Shown: positions 47,067-57,135, counted from the stretch's first letter. The stretch is 64,000 nucleotides of DNA from Planotetraspora silvatica (GCF_016863315.1 NZ_BOOQ01000023.1:62001-126000); one strand, 5' to 3'. Notes: a model not told the origin generated them from the letters alone. Numbers and translations: made by a program.

Positions 47067-47510
47067 GTGCGCACGTTCTCACCGAAGCCCAACGACGTCG
47101 AACGTCAGTGGTACGTCATCGACGCCACCGACGTCGTGCTCGGCCGGTTGGCCAGCCACGTCGCCACTCTGCTTCGCGGTAAGCACAAGCCGATCTTCGC
47201 CCCGCATGTCGACACGGGTGACTTCGTCATCGTCATCAACGCGGACAAGATCGCCCTGACCGGCAACAAGCTCGAGCAGAAGAAGGCCTACCGCCACTCG
47301 GGATACCCCGGCGGTCTGCGCGCCGTCACCTATGGCGAGCTCATGGAGAAGCGGCCGGACCGGGCCGTCGAGAAGGCGGTCAGGGGCATGCTGCCCAAGA
47401 ACGCTCTCGGCCGGAAGATGGCGAAGAAGCTCAAGGTCTACGCCGGAACCGAGCACCCGCACCAGGCCCAGAAGCCGGTGACCTTCGAGATCACCCAGAT
47501 CGCCCAGTAA
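47067..47510 (+). CDS. rplM: 50S ribosomal protein L13 (uL13)
   Basis: 147 aa, GTG start at 47067 ([20 protein letters not shown]). Early 50S assembly protein. [20 protein letters not shown] and [20 protein letters not shown] are characteristic. The frame is open back to 46935, but that lies in the leader. rpsI follows after 30 nt. Confidence 0.97.
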   Translation: MRTFSPKPNDVERQWYVIDATDVVLGRLASHVATLLRGKHKPIFAPHVDTGDFVIVINADKIALTGNKLEQKKAYRHSGYPGGLRAVTYGELMEKRPDRAVEKAVRGMLPKNALGRKMAKKLKVYAGTEHPHQAQKPVTFEITQIAQ

Positions 47511-47540
47511 ACGTCGAGCCAGGAAAGTAAGAGGAGAACC

Positions 47541-48059
47541 GTGGCTGAGCCCACCGGTACCGAGACGCTCGTCGAGGGCGAGCTGGAAGACTTCTCCCCG
47601 GAGGAGTTCCCGTCCGAGTACACCAGTGAGTCCGCGCCCCAGAGCGACGCCCCCGTGCGCAAGCCCGTCACCACGGGCAACTCGTACGGCACCGGCCGCC
47701 GCAAGGAGGCCATCGCCCGTGTCCGCATCGTGCCGGGCACCGGCAAGTGGACGATCAACGGCCGCTCGCTGGACACCTACTTCCCGAACAAGGTCCACCA
47801 GCAGATCGTTAACGAGCCGTTCGTCGTGCTCGGCGCTGAGGACCAGTTCGACATCATCGCCCGCATCGACGGCGGCGGCGTGACCGGCCAGGCCGGTGCG
47901 CTGCGCATGGGCCTGTCCCGCGCGCTCGCCATCCTGGACGCCGAGAACCGCCCGCCGCTGAAGAAGGCAGGCTTCCTCACCCGTGACGCTCGCGCCACGG
48001 AGCGCAAGAAGTACGGTCTGAAGAAGGCCCGTAAGGCTCCGCAGTACAGCAAGCGTTAA
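47541..48059 (+). CDS. rpsI: 30S ribosomal protein S9 (uS9), with acidic N-terminal extension
   Basis: 172 aa. About 45 acidic, Pro/Ser-rich residues precede the S9 core, which begins at [16 protein letters not shown] and ends with the Arg/Lys tail KAPQYSKR that touches P-site tRNA. GAGGAGAACC precedes the GTG. glmM begins one nt after the stop. Confidence 0.96.
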   Translation: MAEPTGTETLVEGELEDFSPEEFPSEYTSESAPQSDAPVRKPVTTGNSYGTGRRKEAIARVRIVPGTGKWTINGRSLDTYFPNKVHQQIVNEPFVVLGAEDQFDIIARIDGGGVTGQAGALRMGLSRALAILDAENRPPLKKAGFLTRDARATERKKYGLKKARKAPQYSKR

Positions 48060-48060
48060 G

Positions 48061-49416
48061 TTGGGGCGCCTCTTCGGCACCGACGGGGTACGTGGGGTCG
48101 CTGGTCGCGACCTCACCGCGGAACTGGCCATGGACTTGTCCGTGGCCGCCGCTCATGTCCTCGGCGATGCCGGGGCGTTCCACGCCAGCGTCGGGCGGCG
48201 TGGCCGCCCGATCGCCGTCGTAGGCCGGGACCCTCGGGCCTCAGGGGAATTCCTTGAGGCGTCCGTGGTCGCCGGCCTCGCGTCGTCAGGCGTGGATGTG
48301 CTTCGGCTCGGCGTGCTGCCCACCCCGGCGGTCGCGTATCTCACATCCGCACTGGGAGCTGACCTCGGGGTCATGCTCTCCGCGTCCCACAATCCGGCCC
48401 CCGACAACGGGGTCAAGTTCTTCACTCGTGGCGGGTTCAAGCTGCCCGACGCGGTGGAGAACGAGATCGAGCAGCGGCTCGGGGAGAAGTGGGACCGCCC
48501 GGTAGGCCCGTCCGTGGGCCGAGTCCGGGAGGCGTACGGCGAGGCGGATCGATACGTCTCGCACCTGTTGACCACCCTGCCCCACCGTCTGGACGGGCTC
48601 CGCGTGGTCGTCGACTGCGCGCACGGCGCGGCGCACATGGTCGCTCCCGAGGCGTTGTTGCGCTCGGGCGCGGTCGTGGAGACCATCGGCGCCAACCCGG
48701 ACGGTCTCAACATCAACGAAGGCGTCGGGTCGACGCACCTCGGACCTCTCAAGGAGGCCGTCGCCGAACGTGGCGCCGACCTCGGGGTCGCCTATGACGG
48801 CGACGCCGATCGTTGCCTCGCGGTGACCGCCGACGGCGACGAGGTCGACGGCGACCAGATCATGACGATCCTCGCGCTGGCCATGCACGCCGACGGCCGC
48901 CTGGCCGAGGACACCGTGGTCGCGACCGTGATGTCCAACCTCGGATTCAAGATCGCCATTCGGAACGCCGGGCTGAACATGGTGGAGACCGCCGTGGGCG
49001 ACCGGTACGTCCTGGAGGCGATGAAGGAGCACGGGTACAACTTCGGCGGAGAGCAGTCCGGTCACGTGATCATGCTGGATCACGCCACGACCGGCGACGG
49101 TCTCCTCACCTCGTTGCACCTGATGGCCGAGGTGGCGCGGTCGAAGCGTTCGCTGGCGGAGCTGGCGTCCGCGATGACCAAGCTCCCTCAGGTGCTGGTC
49201 AACGTCCGTGACGTCACCAAGGCGAAGGCGTCCGCGCCCGAGCTCCTGGCGGCCGTCGCCAAGGCGGAGGCCGACCTCGGTGACAGCGGCCGGGTGCTGA
49301 TCCGGCCGAGCGGGACCGAGCCGATGATCCGTGTCATGGTCGAGGCGGAGTCGCATGACCAGGCCTCGTCCGTGGCCCACTACCTGGCGGACGTCGTCCG
49401 TACGGTCTGCGCCTGA
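48061..49416 (+). CDS. glmM: Phosphoglucosamine mutase
   Basis: 451 aa. Converts glucosamine-6-P to glucosamine-1-P for UDP-GlcNAc and peptidoglycan. Phosphoserine loop [11 protein letters not shown] with the catalytic Ser at about 109, metal loop YDGDADRCL, sugar-binding GEQSGHVIM and phosphate-binding [12 protein letters not shown] are all present. TTG start at 48061 ([12 protein letters not shown]), one nt after rpsI; no separate RBS, so it is probably coupled. The rplM-rpsI-glmM order is standard; glmS does not follow here. Confidence 0.96.
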   Translation: MGRLFGTDGVRGVAGRDLTAELAMDLSVAAAHVLGDAGAFHASVGRRGRPIAVVGRDPRASGEFLEASVVAGLASSGVDVLRLGVLPTPAVAYLTSALGADLGVMLSASHNPAPDNGVKFFTRGGFKLPDAVENEIEQRLGEKWDRPVGPSVGRVREAYGEADRYVSHLLTTLPHRLDGLRVVVDCAHGAAHMVAPEALLRSGAVVETIGANPDGLNINEGVGSTHLGPLKEAVAERGADLGVAYDGDADRCLAVTADGDEVDGDQIMTILALAMHADGRLAEDTVVATVMSNLGFKIAIRNAGLNMVETAVGDRYVLEAMKEHGYNFGGEQSGHVIMLDHATTGDGLLTSLHLMAEVARSKRSLAELASAMTKLPQVLVNVRDVTKAKASAPELLAAVAKAEADLGDSGRVLIRPSGTEPMIRVMVEAESHDQASSVAHYLADVVRTVCA

Positions 49417-49432
49417 ACGAGTGCTGAAAAGG

Positions 49433-49480
49433 AAAGGCACGGCTCATGCCCAGGGGCGTGAACCGTGCCTTTCTGCTTTG
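49433..49480. terminator. Bidirectional terminator between glmM and the ABC operon
   Basis: AAAGGCACGG (49433-49442)/CCGTGCCTTT (49463-49472) with an inner CATGCC/GGCGTG stem. A-rich on the left and T-rich on the right, so it can work for both convergent units. Confidence 0.8.
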
Positions 49481-49528
49481 AGTGGTCTGCTTGCCTCGAG
49501 AGGCGAGGCGTCGCGTGCGACGAGAACG

Positions 49529-50245
49529 TCACTCGTCGCCGGTGAGCGACAACGATCGCAGCCGCTGGCCGGCCCACACGAGCGAGCCCACCGTCACGAC
49601 GACCACCGCTGATACGGCGAAGCCGAGCGAGACGTCCGAGGTGAGGAACGGCGAGGAGGAGATCCGGTCGGCGATCGACGTGGCCCACTGCTGGATGGAG
49701 AACGTCCGGGCGCCGGGCACGTAGCCGCCGACCAGGCCTTCCCATACGAGCGCGTAGATGACGCCCACGGTCACCGCGTGCCGGGTGATCACGCCGACGA
49801 GCATGAAGACCGCCGCGTAGGCAACGCCGCCGAGCAGGGCGCCCAGCGCGAAGCCGTAGGCCACGCCCGACTCGTCGCGGATCAGCAGGAACGCCGCGAT
49901 GAACGTGGACAGCGCCCCGAACACCGCCACGAGCGACGCCGCCACGACGAACTTCGTCAGGGCGATCACCGGCCGGGAGATCGGCTTGGCCAGCAGATGG
50001 ATGATCGTGCCGTCCTCGATCTCCGGGGCGATCACACCGGTGCCCGCGATGAGCCCGAGGAGGGGCAACATCGTCCCGATGGAGAACTTCTCCATGAGGA
50101 TCACGGCCGTGTGCTCGTCGGGACCGCCGATCAGCCTCAGCAGCGCCGCCATGCCGATCAGCGCCGCCGGGAGCAGCGCGAGCAGCCAGATGCGCTTGCG
50201 CCCCAGCATCGCCCGGTAGGTGATATCCGCCACGACTGCGTTCAT
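49529..50245 (-). CDS. ABC-2 type transporter permease (second of two)
   Basis: 238 aa, about six TM helices (ALLPAALIGMAALLRLI, MLPLLGLIAGTGVIAPEIED and later ones). The sequence VIAPEIEDGTIIHLLAKPIS is the short amphipathic motif typical of ABC-2 export permeases. Last gene of a minus-strand operon with ATPase-permease-ATPase upstream. Substrate unknown; exporters of this kind move drugs, lipids or peptides. Confidence 0.82.
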   Translation of the reverse strand: MNAVVADITYRAMLGRKRIWLLALLPAALIGMAALLRLIGGPDEHTAVILMEKFSIGTMLPLLGLIAGTGVIAPEIEDGTIIHLLAKPISRPVIALTKFVVAASLVAVFGALSTFIAAFLLIRDESGVAYGFALGALLGGVAYAAVFMLVGVITRHAVTVGVIYALVWEGLVGGYVPGARTFSIQQWATSIADRISSSPFLTSDVSLGFAVSAVVVVTVGSLVWAGQRLRSLSLTGDE

Positions 50246-50288
50246 CGGTCTCGCTCCGCTCGACTGCTCGACGGCGCCTTTGATGCGT

Positions 50289-51242
50289 TCATACGGAACT
50301 CCTGGAGATCAGGTAGGAGAAGACGCTCTCCAGGTCCTCGTCCGTGGGTGAGACCTGCCACAGGTGGACGTCGAGGTCTCTGGCCAGCTTGGGCAGCAGT
50401 GAGGTGAACCGGGGGAAGTCCACGGCCTGGACCTCGATGCCCTGGTCGGTGAGCGACACCGCGCTGGAGGAGGGGTCCGCGATCAGCGCGGCGGCCAGTC
50501 GCCTGTCGTCGCTCGACCGGACGCGGAAACGGTGCGGCCGGTCGGTCATCCGCCGCCGGATCTCGCGGTAGTCGCCGGAGGCGGCATGCCGTCCGGCGAC
50601 GAGGACCTCGATCTGCTGGGCGACCCGCTCGACCTCTTCGAGGATGTGCGAGCTGAACAGGATGGTCCGGCCCTGCTCGCCCAGTTGCCGGACGAGGTCC
50701 ATGAGATGGAGCCGCTGGCGCGGGTCCATGCCGTTGAACGGTTCGTCGAGCAGCAACACCTGAGGATCGTGGACCAGCGCGGCCGCCACCTTCACCCGCT
50801 GGCGCATGCCCTTGGAGTAGGTCTCGATGCGGCGGTCCTTCGGCCCCGCCATCTCCACGAGGTCGAGGGCCCGGGCGGCGGCGTCCGCCGGGGACGGCAG
50901 GCCGTGCAACCGGGCGGCGGAGAGCACGAACTGCCAGCCGGTGAGGAAGCCGTAGACCCCCTCTTTCTCCGGGACCAGGCCGACGAGCCGGTAGATCTCG
51001 TGGTTGCGCCAGATGCGCTGCCCGTTGAGCGTGGCCGTGCCGCCCGAGGGCGCGAGGAACCCGGCCATCATGTGGAGCAGCGTGGACTTGCCCGCGCCGT
51101 TGGGGCCCAGCAGGCCGGTCACCCCTGGTCCGATCGTCATCGTGACGTCGTTGACGGCGACGACGTTCCCGTACCAGCGGGACACCTGGGTGAGCTCCAC
51201 GACGCTGTGCCGCGTGGTCGCCGGGGTGGTGGTCATGGTCAT
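50289..51242 (-). CDS. ABC transporter ATP-binding protein (second of two)
   Basis: 317 aa from ATG 51242, within an ATGA overlap with the preceding permease gene. Walker A GPNGAGKST, signature YSKGMRQRVKVAAAL instead of LSGGQ, Walker B VLLLDEPF and H-loop SSHILEE are all present. The 'YS.GM.QR' signature is common in ABC-2 exporters of the CcmA/drug type. A C-terminal 100-residue domain follows. The frame extends upstream to 51422, but that part lies inside the permease gene. Confidence 0.9.
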   Translation of the reverse strand: MTMTTTPATTRHSVVELTQVSRWYGNVVAVNDVTMTIGPGVTGLLGPNGAGKSTLLHMMAGFLAPSGGTATLNGQRIWRNHEIYRLVGLVPEKEGVYGFLTGWQFVLSAARLHGLPSPADAAARALDLVEMAGPKDRRIETYSKGMRQRVKVAAALVHDPQVLLLDEPFNGMDPRQRLHLMDLVRQLGEQGRTILFSSHILEEVERVAQQIEVLVAGRHAASGDYREIRRRMTDRPHRFRVRSSDDRRLAAALIADPSSSAVSLTDQGIEVQAVDFPRFTSLLPKLARDLDVHLWQVSPTDEDLESVFSYLISRSSV

Positions 51243-52108
51243 GACGACGCGGCCTTCCGGTAGCGGAGGAAGAGGCCGGCCAGCGCGACGACGATCGCCA
51301 TCAGCACGAACAGGCACGACCACAGACCGGGCGGGTAGCCCTCCCCGTTGGACGGATCGGTGCCGAACAGCGCCACCTGCACGGAGTCGACCAGGAAGAA
51401 CGGATTGATCAGCATCGCCCACTTGGCCGCGACGTCGCGCCCTATCGACATGAACACGCCGAAGAACACGATTGAGACCACCGAGGTGAACAGGTAGAAC
51501 GCGATCACCGAGGCGACGCCGAGCCCGCGGCGCGGGGTGAACGAGGCCAGGGCGAGACCCAGGGCGGCGAGGAGCACGGCCAGGATGACGGCACCGCCCA
51601 TCGCGGAGAAGTACTCGGCCGTGTGCGGCGGGCCGGGCAGGTCGACCAGCAGTTCGCCCGCGAACAGGAGGGTGAGCGGCACGGCCAGCACGAGGAACAT
51701 CGCGATCGTCAGGGCGGCCAGTTTGGCGCCGAGGTAGTCGAGCACGGCCACCGGCCGGGACAGGTAGAGCGGCAGCACCCGGAACCGCAGGTCGGGCGCG
51801 ACGAGATAGGGCGACTGCGCCGCCAGGAAGATGGCGAGCACGGGCTGCATGATGGACGCGTAGTCCGAATAGCCCATGCCCTGCTGCTTCACGAGCGCCA
51901 TGATGGCGATCGACACCACGCCGGGCAGCAGCAGGATCCCCGCCAATATGAACGGAATGATCTTGGCGCGTGCCGCGCGGCCCAGGCCGAAGACACCCCT
52001 GAGGCTGTGGAGCATGAGGGCCCCGAAGGCGCTCCCTCGGCCCAGCCGTGCACCTTCGTAATGGCGGTATCCGATGTCGTGGATGACACCGGTCGGCTCT
52101 GGCATCAT
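51239..52108 (-). CDS. ABC-2 type transporter permease (first of two)
   Basis: 289 aa with about six TM helices (ILAGILLLPGVVSIAIMAL, AMFLVLAVPLTLLFAGELLV and further ones). A PDLRFRVLPLYLSRPV motif precedes a transmembrane helix, typical of ABC-2 permeases. Overlaps both neighbours by four nt (ATGA), so the three genes are translationally coupled. A second ATG one codon in is possible. Confidence 0.85.
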   Translation of the reverse strand: MMPEPTGVIHDIGYRHYEGARLGRGSAFGALMLHSLRGVFGLGRAARAKIIPFILAGILLLPGVVSIAIMALVKQQGMGYSDYASIMQPVLAIFLAAQSPYLVAPDLRFRVLPLYLSRPVAVLDYLGAKLAALTIAMFLVLAVPLTLLFAGELLVDLPGPPHTAEYFSAMGGAVILAVLLAALGLALASFTPRRGLGVASVIAFYLFTSVVSIVFFGVFMSIGRDVAAKWAMLINPFFLVDSVQVALFGTDPSNGEGYPPGLWSCLFVLMAIVVALAGLFLRYRKAASS

Positions 52109-53034
52109 GCGGCCGGCTCCTTGAACACGTCCTCGATGTGGCCGCGGCGCTGCTCCAGCCGTACGAGGTTGAGGTTGAGATCGCAGACGGCGTCGCGCAG
52201 CGCGTCGTAGGCCCGCCCGGCGTCGGCGTCGGCCGGCACCTGGAGCGTCAACGTCCTGCCCTGTACGGCGACGGCCTCGCCGACCCGGGCCAGGCGATCG
52301 GCCAGCGGCTGGAGCCCGTCCTCCACCTCGACGGAGATGACCTGAGTGGCCTGGGTGAACTCGCCGATCGACGACGATCGCAGCAGCTTGCCCGCGTCGA
52401 TCACGATGACGTGGTCGCAGACCCGTTCCAGTTCGCCGAGCAGGTGGGAGGTGACGAGCACGCTGATGCCGAACTCGGCGCCGATGCGCCGGATCAGCGC
52501 CAGCATCTCGTCGCGGCCCGCAGGGTCGAGACCGTTGGTGGGCTCGTCGAGGAAGACCAGACGGGGATCGTGGACGAGGGCCTGGGCGAGCTTGACCCGC
52601 TGGCGCATGCCGGTCGAGTAGCCGCCGATCGGGCGATACCGCTCTTCGTACAGGCCGACGTGCCGCAGTGTGTCGGCGGCCCGTTCCCTGGCCGCGGTGC
52701 GCGGCAGCCCGGACATCTGGGCCATGTGAACCACGAACTCGGTGGCCGACACGTCGGGCGGCAGGCAGTCGTGCTCGGGCATGTATCCCACGACGCGGCG
52801 GATCTCCACCCCTTGGGTGGCCGTGTCCATGTCGAGGACGCGGGCGCGTCCCGACGTCGCGGGCAGCAGGCCGAGCAGGATCTTGATGAGAGTGGACTTG
52901 CCCGCACCGTTGGCGCCGACCAGGCCGGTCACTCCGGCTCCCGCCGTGACCGTCAGGTCTTCGAGCGCGGTGACGCGAGGGAATCGTTTGGTCAGGCCCT
53001 CGGTCGCGATGCAGGTGGTAGCGCTCGCTGTCAT
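52105..53034 (-). CDS. ABC transporter ATP-binding protein (first of two)
   Basis: 309 aa. Walker A GANGAGKST, signature YSTGMRQRVKLAQAL, Walker B LVFLDEPT and H-loop TSHLLGE are intact. A C-terminal regulatory-type domain covers about residues 215-309. First gene of the four-gene export operon. ATG 53034 chosen over GTG 53043 because TAGTGT lies seven nt upstream and there is no RBS. Confidence 0.9.
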   Translation of the reverse strand: MTASATTCIATEGLTKRFPRVTALEDLTVTAGAGVTGLVGANGAGKSTLIKILLGLLPATSGRARVLDMDTATQGVEIRRVVGYMPEHDCLPPDVSATEFVVHMAQMSGLPRTAARERAADTLRHVGLYEERYRPIGGYSTGMRQRVKLAQALVHDPRLVFLDEPTNGLDPAGRDEMLALIRRIGAEFGISVLVTSHLLGELERVCDHVIVIDAGKLLRSSSIGEFTQATQVISVEVEDGLQPLADRLARVGEAVAVQGRTLTLQVPADADAGRAYDALRDAVCDLNLNLVRLEQRRGHIEDVFKEPAA

Positions 53035-53041
53035 GATCCGC

Positions 53042-53047
53042 ACACTA
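53042..53047 (-). promoter_or_regulatory. -10-like hexamer for a leaderless start
   Basis: Minus-strand TAGTGT, seven nt before ATG 53034. No RBS is visible, so the message may be leaderless. Confidence 0.35.
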
Positions 53048-53124
53048 TCGGCCCCGGTCCGTGATGGGCCTCCTTCGAACGAACGAGTTGGCCGTCATCC
53101 TCCGGTGGGCGGTCGGACGCTCGG

Positions 53125-54087
53125 TCATACACCTTCGCGCGGGGCGGACCGTGCGGACACGGTGAAGCGCGGGCCGTACCGCCGCCACAGGAACCGCTGT
53201 AGGAGCAGGGTCGCCGTGCCGGCCACGACCATGCCGGCGACGTTGACGACGAGTTGGGCCAGTGACCCGCCCACCTCGGTCCACCGCCCGAGGGCGAGCG
53301 CTACCGCCATGTAGCCGGCCGCGGGCACGGTCGTGACCGAGATGAAGACGCCGACCAGGGCCGACGACTTGCCCGCCGTGATCGACAGGACTCCGGCGGC
53401 GCCCGCGAGCACCGCCACGATGAACGACCACTTGTCGGGCGTGACGATGAAGCGGACGTCGTCGTTGTGCCGCAACATCTCGGGATCGACCCACCCGAGG
53501 CCGCGTGAGACGAGTGCGCAGGCCAGCGTGACGGCGATGGCGGTGGCGAAGCCGACGGCCAACGTCCGCGAGGCCGCACCGATCAGGCTCCATCTGCGCC
53601 GGAGCAGTCCGAAGCAGATGGCGGCGACCGCGCCGAACTCGGGGCCGAGAACCATTGCTCCGACGATGAGGATCTGGGAGGGGATCAGCACGCCGATCGC
53701 CGCGATCTGCGTGGCGATCGCGAGGAAGGCGAGGAACGCCCATGTGATTCGCGACTCGGCGGCGACGCGCTGGGCGAACTGGTCCCAGATGACGGCGTCG
53801 TCGCCTTCGCCGGGCGCCCTGGCCTCCGCTTCCACCGCGCCGCGCGAGATCGACACCTCGATGTCCTCGAGCGTGATCGAGCCGTCCTCGGTCAGGCCAA
53901 GCTCCTTCAGGTGGGTGATCAGGCCGTTCGCGGCCTCTCGTGCCACATCCGCGAGCACCACGTCGCCGGTGGGACGGCGGGCGGCGCCGGGCAGGAGCAC
54001 GATGTTCGTCACGCCCGCGGCTCGCTCGAGCACCTCCACGACCTTGTCCGTGCGGTCGGACGGAGCGATCACCCGTAGATGCAGCAC
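53125..54087 (-). CDS. DUF389 (TIGR00341-like) membrane protein
   Basis: 320 aa, GTG start. An N-terminal soluble domain of 100 residues (MLHLRVIAPSDRTDKVVEVL) precedes five or six TM helices, including ILIVGAMVLGPEFGAVAAIC, a DUF389 hallmark. Function of the family is unknown; some members sit near ion or stress genes. It shares its strand with the ABC operon but lies 91 nt upstream of it, and follows coaA by 18 nt. Minus-strand CATAAT lies six nt before the GTG. Confidence 0.85.
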   Translation of the reverse strand: MLHLRVIAPSDRTDKVVEVLERAAGVTNIVLLPGAARRPTGDVVLADVAREAANGLITHLKELGLTEDGSITLEDIEVSISRGAVEAEARAPGEGDDAVIWDQFAQRVAAESRITWAFLAFLAIATQIAAIGVLIPSQILIVGAMVLGPEFGAVAAICFGLLRRRWSLIGAASRTLAVGFATAIAVTLACALVSRGLGWVDPEMLRHNDDVRFIVTPDKWSFIVAVLAGAAGVLSITAGKSSALVGVFISVTTVPAAGYMAVALALGRWTEVGGSLAQLVVNVAGMVVAGTATLLLQRFLWRRYGPRFTVSARSAPREGV

Positions 54088-54093
54088 GGACCG

Positions 54094-54099
54094 ATTATG
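54094..54099 (-). promoter_or_regulatory. -10 hexamer for a leaderless start
   Basis: Minus-strand CATAAT, six nt before GTG 54087, one mismatch to TATAAT. -35 not recognisable. Confidence 0.4.
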
Positions 54100-54105
54100 T
54101 CCGTC

Positions 54106-55080
54106 TCATGTGCGGCGGAGCCGTACCTGCTGGATGGAGTGGTCGGACCCCTTGCTGAGGATCAGGCCCGCGCGGCCCCGGGTGGGCGCGATGTTCTCGA
54201 CGAGGTTGACCTCGTTGATGTCGCGCCACACGTTCCTGGCGAACTCGGTGGCCTCGTCGTCCGACAGTTCGGCGATGTGCGTGAAGTAGGACTTGGGGTC
54301 GGAGAAGGCGGTGCGGCGCAGTTTGTGGAACCGGTCCACGTACCAGGACCTGATGTCCTCGACGCGGGCGTCCACGTAGATCGAGAAGTCGAAGTAGTCG
54401 CAGACCGCCAGCGCGTCCGGCGGGGCGGGCTGCAGGACGTTGAGGCCTTCGACGATCAGGATGTCCGGCCGCCGGACGGTCTGCGCGGCGCCGGGCACGA
54501 TGTCGTACTCCAGGTGGCTGTAGACGGGGGCGTCCACCGGGGAGCGGCCGGCCTTGACGTCGGCCACGAACGCCACCAGCGCCCGGCGGTCGTAGCTCTC
54601 GGGGAAGCCCTTGCGGTGCATGATCCCGCGCTCTTCCAGCACCTTGTTGGGGTAGAGGAAGCTGTCGGTGGTCACCAGGTCGACCCGGGGATGCTCCGGC
54701 CAGCGGGCCAGGAGCGTGTGCAGCAGGCGGGCGGTGGTCGACTTGCCCACCGCGACGCTCCCGGCGATCCCGAGCACGTACGGCACGCGCTCCTCGCGCT
54801 CGCCCAGGAACGCCCCGACCGCGGCGCTGCGCTGCCGCGAACCGGTGAAGTGCAGGTTGAGCAGGCGGGTGAGCGGCAGATAGATGTCGGTCACCTCGGC
54901 CAGGTCGATCGGATCGTCGACGCCTCGCAAGTCCTCCAACTCGGCTTCGGTCAGGGTGAGGGGGGTGTTCTTGCGAAGATCCCGCCACTGTTCCCGGCTG
55001 AGCTCGGCGTACCCGTCTCCATCTGCCACGTCGGAAGCGTATTCGATCGCTTCGGAGCCGATCGAGCCCGGGTCGTGCAC
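54106..55080 (-). CDS. coaA: Pantothenate kinase, type I
   Basis: 324 aa, GTG start. First step of coenzyme A synthesis: pantothenate to 4'-phosphopantothenate. P-loop [12 protein letters not shown], then [22 protein letters not shown] and [10 protein letters not shown] are the type I marks. Divergent from acpS across 124 nt; acpS later uses CoA as its substrate. Confidence 0.95.
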   Translation of the reverse strand: MHDPGSIGSEAIEYASDVADGDGYAELSREQWRDLRKNTPLTLTEAELEDLRGVDDPIDLAEVTDIYLPLTRLLNLHFTGSRQRSAAVGAFLGEREERVPYVLGIAGSVAVGKSTTARLLHTLLARWPEHPRVDLVTTDSFLYPNKVLEERGIMHRKGFPESYDRRALVAFVADVKAGRSPVDAPVYSHLEYDIVPGAAQTVRRPDILIVEGLNVLQPAPPDALAVCDYFDFSIYVDARVEDIRSWYVDRFHKLRRTAFSDPKSYFTHIAELSDDEATEFARNVWRDINEVNLVENIAPTRGRAGLILSKGSDHSIQQVRLRRT

Positions 55081-55192
55081 AGCCTGTGGACAAAAATCGA
55101 TGGATTACTTATGTGAGGAAGTGGGAAGGACACGCCGATACCGCCTGGATTCAACGGCGTGGCGGGTCGCCTTCCTCCCCACTTGTACGGCG

Positions 55193-55198
55193 TACGCT
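55193..55198 (+). promoter_or_regulatory. -10-like hexamer for a leaderless acpS start
   Basis: TACGCT, six nt before GTG 55205; no RBS and no clear -35. Confidence 0.35.
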
Positions 55199-55204
55199 GC
55201 TCGG

Positions 55205-55555
55205 GTGATCGTGGGCATCGGGGTCGACGTGGTCGACGTGGCTCGCTTCGAGGCGGCGCTGAACCGCACGCCCAAGCTCAGGGCACGCCTGTTCACCGAT
55301 GCCGAAAGGACGCTCCCGCCGGCCTCGCTCGCCGCCAGGTTCGCCGCCAAGGAGGCGGTGGCCAAGGCCCTCGGCGCTCCGGCCGGCATGAGCCACCTCG
55401 AGGCCGAGGTCGTCAGGGACGACAACGGAAGGCCCGCCGTACGGGTCACCGGCAGGGCCGCCGACGTGGCCCGCGATCTCGGGGTCGCCCGCTGGCACGT
55501 GTCGCTCTCCCATGACGGCGGGGTGGCCATGGCCTACGTGATCGCCGAGTCCTGA
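55205..55555 (+). CDS. acpS: Holo-[acyl-carrier-protein] synthase
   Basis: 116 aa from GTG 55205 ([20 protein letters not shown]). Transfers 4'-phosphopantetheine from CoA to ACP. The metal site GVDVVDV with its Asp, and the [12 protein letters not shown] helix with the second metal Glu, are intact. [16 protein letters not shown] ends it. The longer open frame to 54884 overlaps coaA and is not used. Confidence 0.95.
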   Translation: MIVGIGVDVVDVARFEAALNRTPKLRARLFTDAERTLPPASLAARFAAKEAVAKALGAPAGMSHLEAEVVRDDNGRPAVRVTGRAADVARDLGVARWHVSLSHDGGVAMAYVIAES

Positions 55556-55605
55556 CGCGCGCCTCCTTCCGCGGCCCGGTGATCGCGACGCGGGACGCCG
55601 GGGGT

Positions 55606-55611
55606 TACCGT
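55606..55611 (+). promoter_or_regulatory. -10-like hexamer for a leaderless nnr start
   Basis: TACCGT, seven nt before ATG 55619. No RBS. Confidence 0.3.
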
Positions 55612-55618
55612 CGGACGC

Positions 55619-57115
55619 ATGCGGACCGCGTACAGCCCTGACCAGATCCGGACCGCCGAGTCGGCGCTGATGGCCGGACTTCCCGCCGGGACGCTCATGC
55701 AGCGGGCGGCGGCGGGGCTGGCCGTCGTGTGCGCCCGCCTGCTCACGGGGGCGCACGGCCGGGTGTACGGCTCGCGCGTCACCGTGCTCACCGGCAGTGG
55801 CGACAACGGGGGAGACGCCCTCTACGCCGGTGCCAGGCTGGCCCGCAGGGGCGCCCGCGTCGTGGCGGTCCTCGCCGGCTCACGGACCCACGAGGCCGGC
55901 CTGGCGGCGCTGCGGGCGGCGGGGGGAAGAACCGTCGCGTTCACCGAGGAGGAGTCCCTCGGGCTGGTCGGTGACGCGGACCTCGTCCTGGACGGCCTCG
56001 TCGGCATCGGCGGTGGCGGCGCGCTGCGGGAGCCGTACGCGACGCTGGCGAAGGCGACCGCGGACACGCCCGCGCTGGTGGTGGCGGTCGACGTGCCGAG
56101 CGGGGTCGACTCGGGCACGGGATGCGTCGAGGGCCCGGCGGTGAAGGCCCACGTCACCGTGACGTTCGGCGCCTACAAGACCGCACTGTTCGTGGATCCG
56201 GGCGCGACGCGCGCGGGCATGGTGGAGTTGGTGGACATCGGCCTGCGCCCTCACCTGCCCGAGCCCGAGGTCGTCGCGCCGGCCGACGGGGACGTGGCCG
56301 CCCTGCTTCCGCGACCGTCGGCGGAGTCCGACAAGTACCGCCGCGGGGTCGTGGGGATCGTGGCGGGCAGCGACACCTACACCGGGGCGGCCGTGTTGTC
56401 GGCCGGCGGCGCCGTACGGGCGGGCGCGGGGATGGTGCGCTTCGCGAGCTCGGCGGAGCCGGTCCGGCTCGTGCGGGCACGCTGGCCGGAGGTCGTCACG
56501 ACGATCCTGGACACGACCTCCGAGGTGTCGCTCGACGCAATCGGGCGGGTGCAGGCGTGGGTGGTCGGCCCCGGGATGGGGACGGGGCCCGAGGCCCATG
56601 CCCTGGCCCGCGCCGTCCTGGCGGCCGATGTGCCCGTGCTCGTGGACGCCGACGGGCTGAGTGTCGTGGCCGCGGATCGTGCCCTGCTGCGCAGGAAGGC
56701 CCCGACCCTGATCACTCCGCACGCGGGCGAGTTGTCCCGCCTGCTGGGGGTGCCCAGGGAACGGATCGAGGCCCGCCGCCTCGAGCACGTACGGCGGGCC
56801 GCGGACGAACTGGGCGTCACCGTGCTGCTGAAGGGCTCGACGACGCTGATCGCCGAGACCGGCCGCCCGGTGCGGGCGATCACCACCGGCACGCCGTGGC
56901 TGGCCACCGGGGGCACCGGCGACGTGTTGTCGGGCATCGCGGGCGCCTTTCTCGCCGGAGGGCTCAGCGGGTACGACGCCGCCTCGTGCGCGGCGCACGT
57001 GCACGGTCTGGCCGCCAGGGTCGCGGCCCGGGGTGGGGTGCCGGGATCGGGCGAGGCGCCGATCGCCGCTCTCGACGTGGCCGACGCGCTTCCCGAGGCC
57101 CTCCGGACGCTCTGA
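55619..57115 (+). CDS. nnr: Bifunctional NAD(P)H-hydrate epimerase / dehydratase
   Basis: 498 aa. Repairs hydrated NAD(P)H. N-terminal half (YjeF-N): GSGDNGGDALYAG for NAD(P)HX binding and DVPSGVDSGTG with the metal/catalytic Asp. C-terminal half (CARKD): KYRRGVVGIVAGS, GPGMGTGPEA and the ADP-dependent kinase-like LATGGTGDVLSGI with the catalytic Asp. Both halves look functional. 63 nt after acpS. Confidence 0.94.
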   Translation: MRTAYSPDQIRTAESALMAGLPAGTLMQRAAAGLAVVCARLLTGAHGRVYGSRVTVLTGSGDNGGDALYAGARLARRGARVVAVLAGSRTHEAGLAALRAAGGRTVAFTEEESLGLVGDADLVLDGLVGIGGGGALREPYATLAKATADTPALVVAVDVPSGVDSGTGCVEGPAVKAHVTVTFGAYKTALFVDPGATRAGMVELVDIGLRPHLPEPEVVAPADGDVAALLPRPSAESDKYRRGVVGIVAGSDTYTGAAVLSAGGAVRAGAGMVRFASSAEPVRLVRARWPEVVTTILDTTSEVSLDAIGRVQAWVVGPGMGTGPEAHALARAVLAADVPVLVDADGLSVVAADRALLRRKAPTLITPHAGELSRLLGVPRERIEARRLEHVRRAADELGVTVLLKGSTTLIAETGRPVRAITTGTPWLATGGTGDVLSGIAGAFLAGGLSGYDAASCAAHVHGLAARVAARGGVPGSGEAPIAALDVADALPEALRTL

Positions 57116-57135
57116 CGAAGCGCTCAGGAGGCGCC

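Noticed and set aside
54884-55204. Upstream part of the acpS frame
   Set aside because: It overlaps the coaA start on the other strand and is Ser/Arg-rich shadow; AcpS proteins start at the GTG at 55205.
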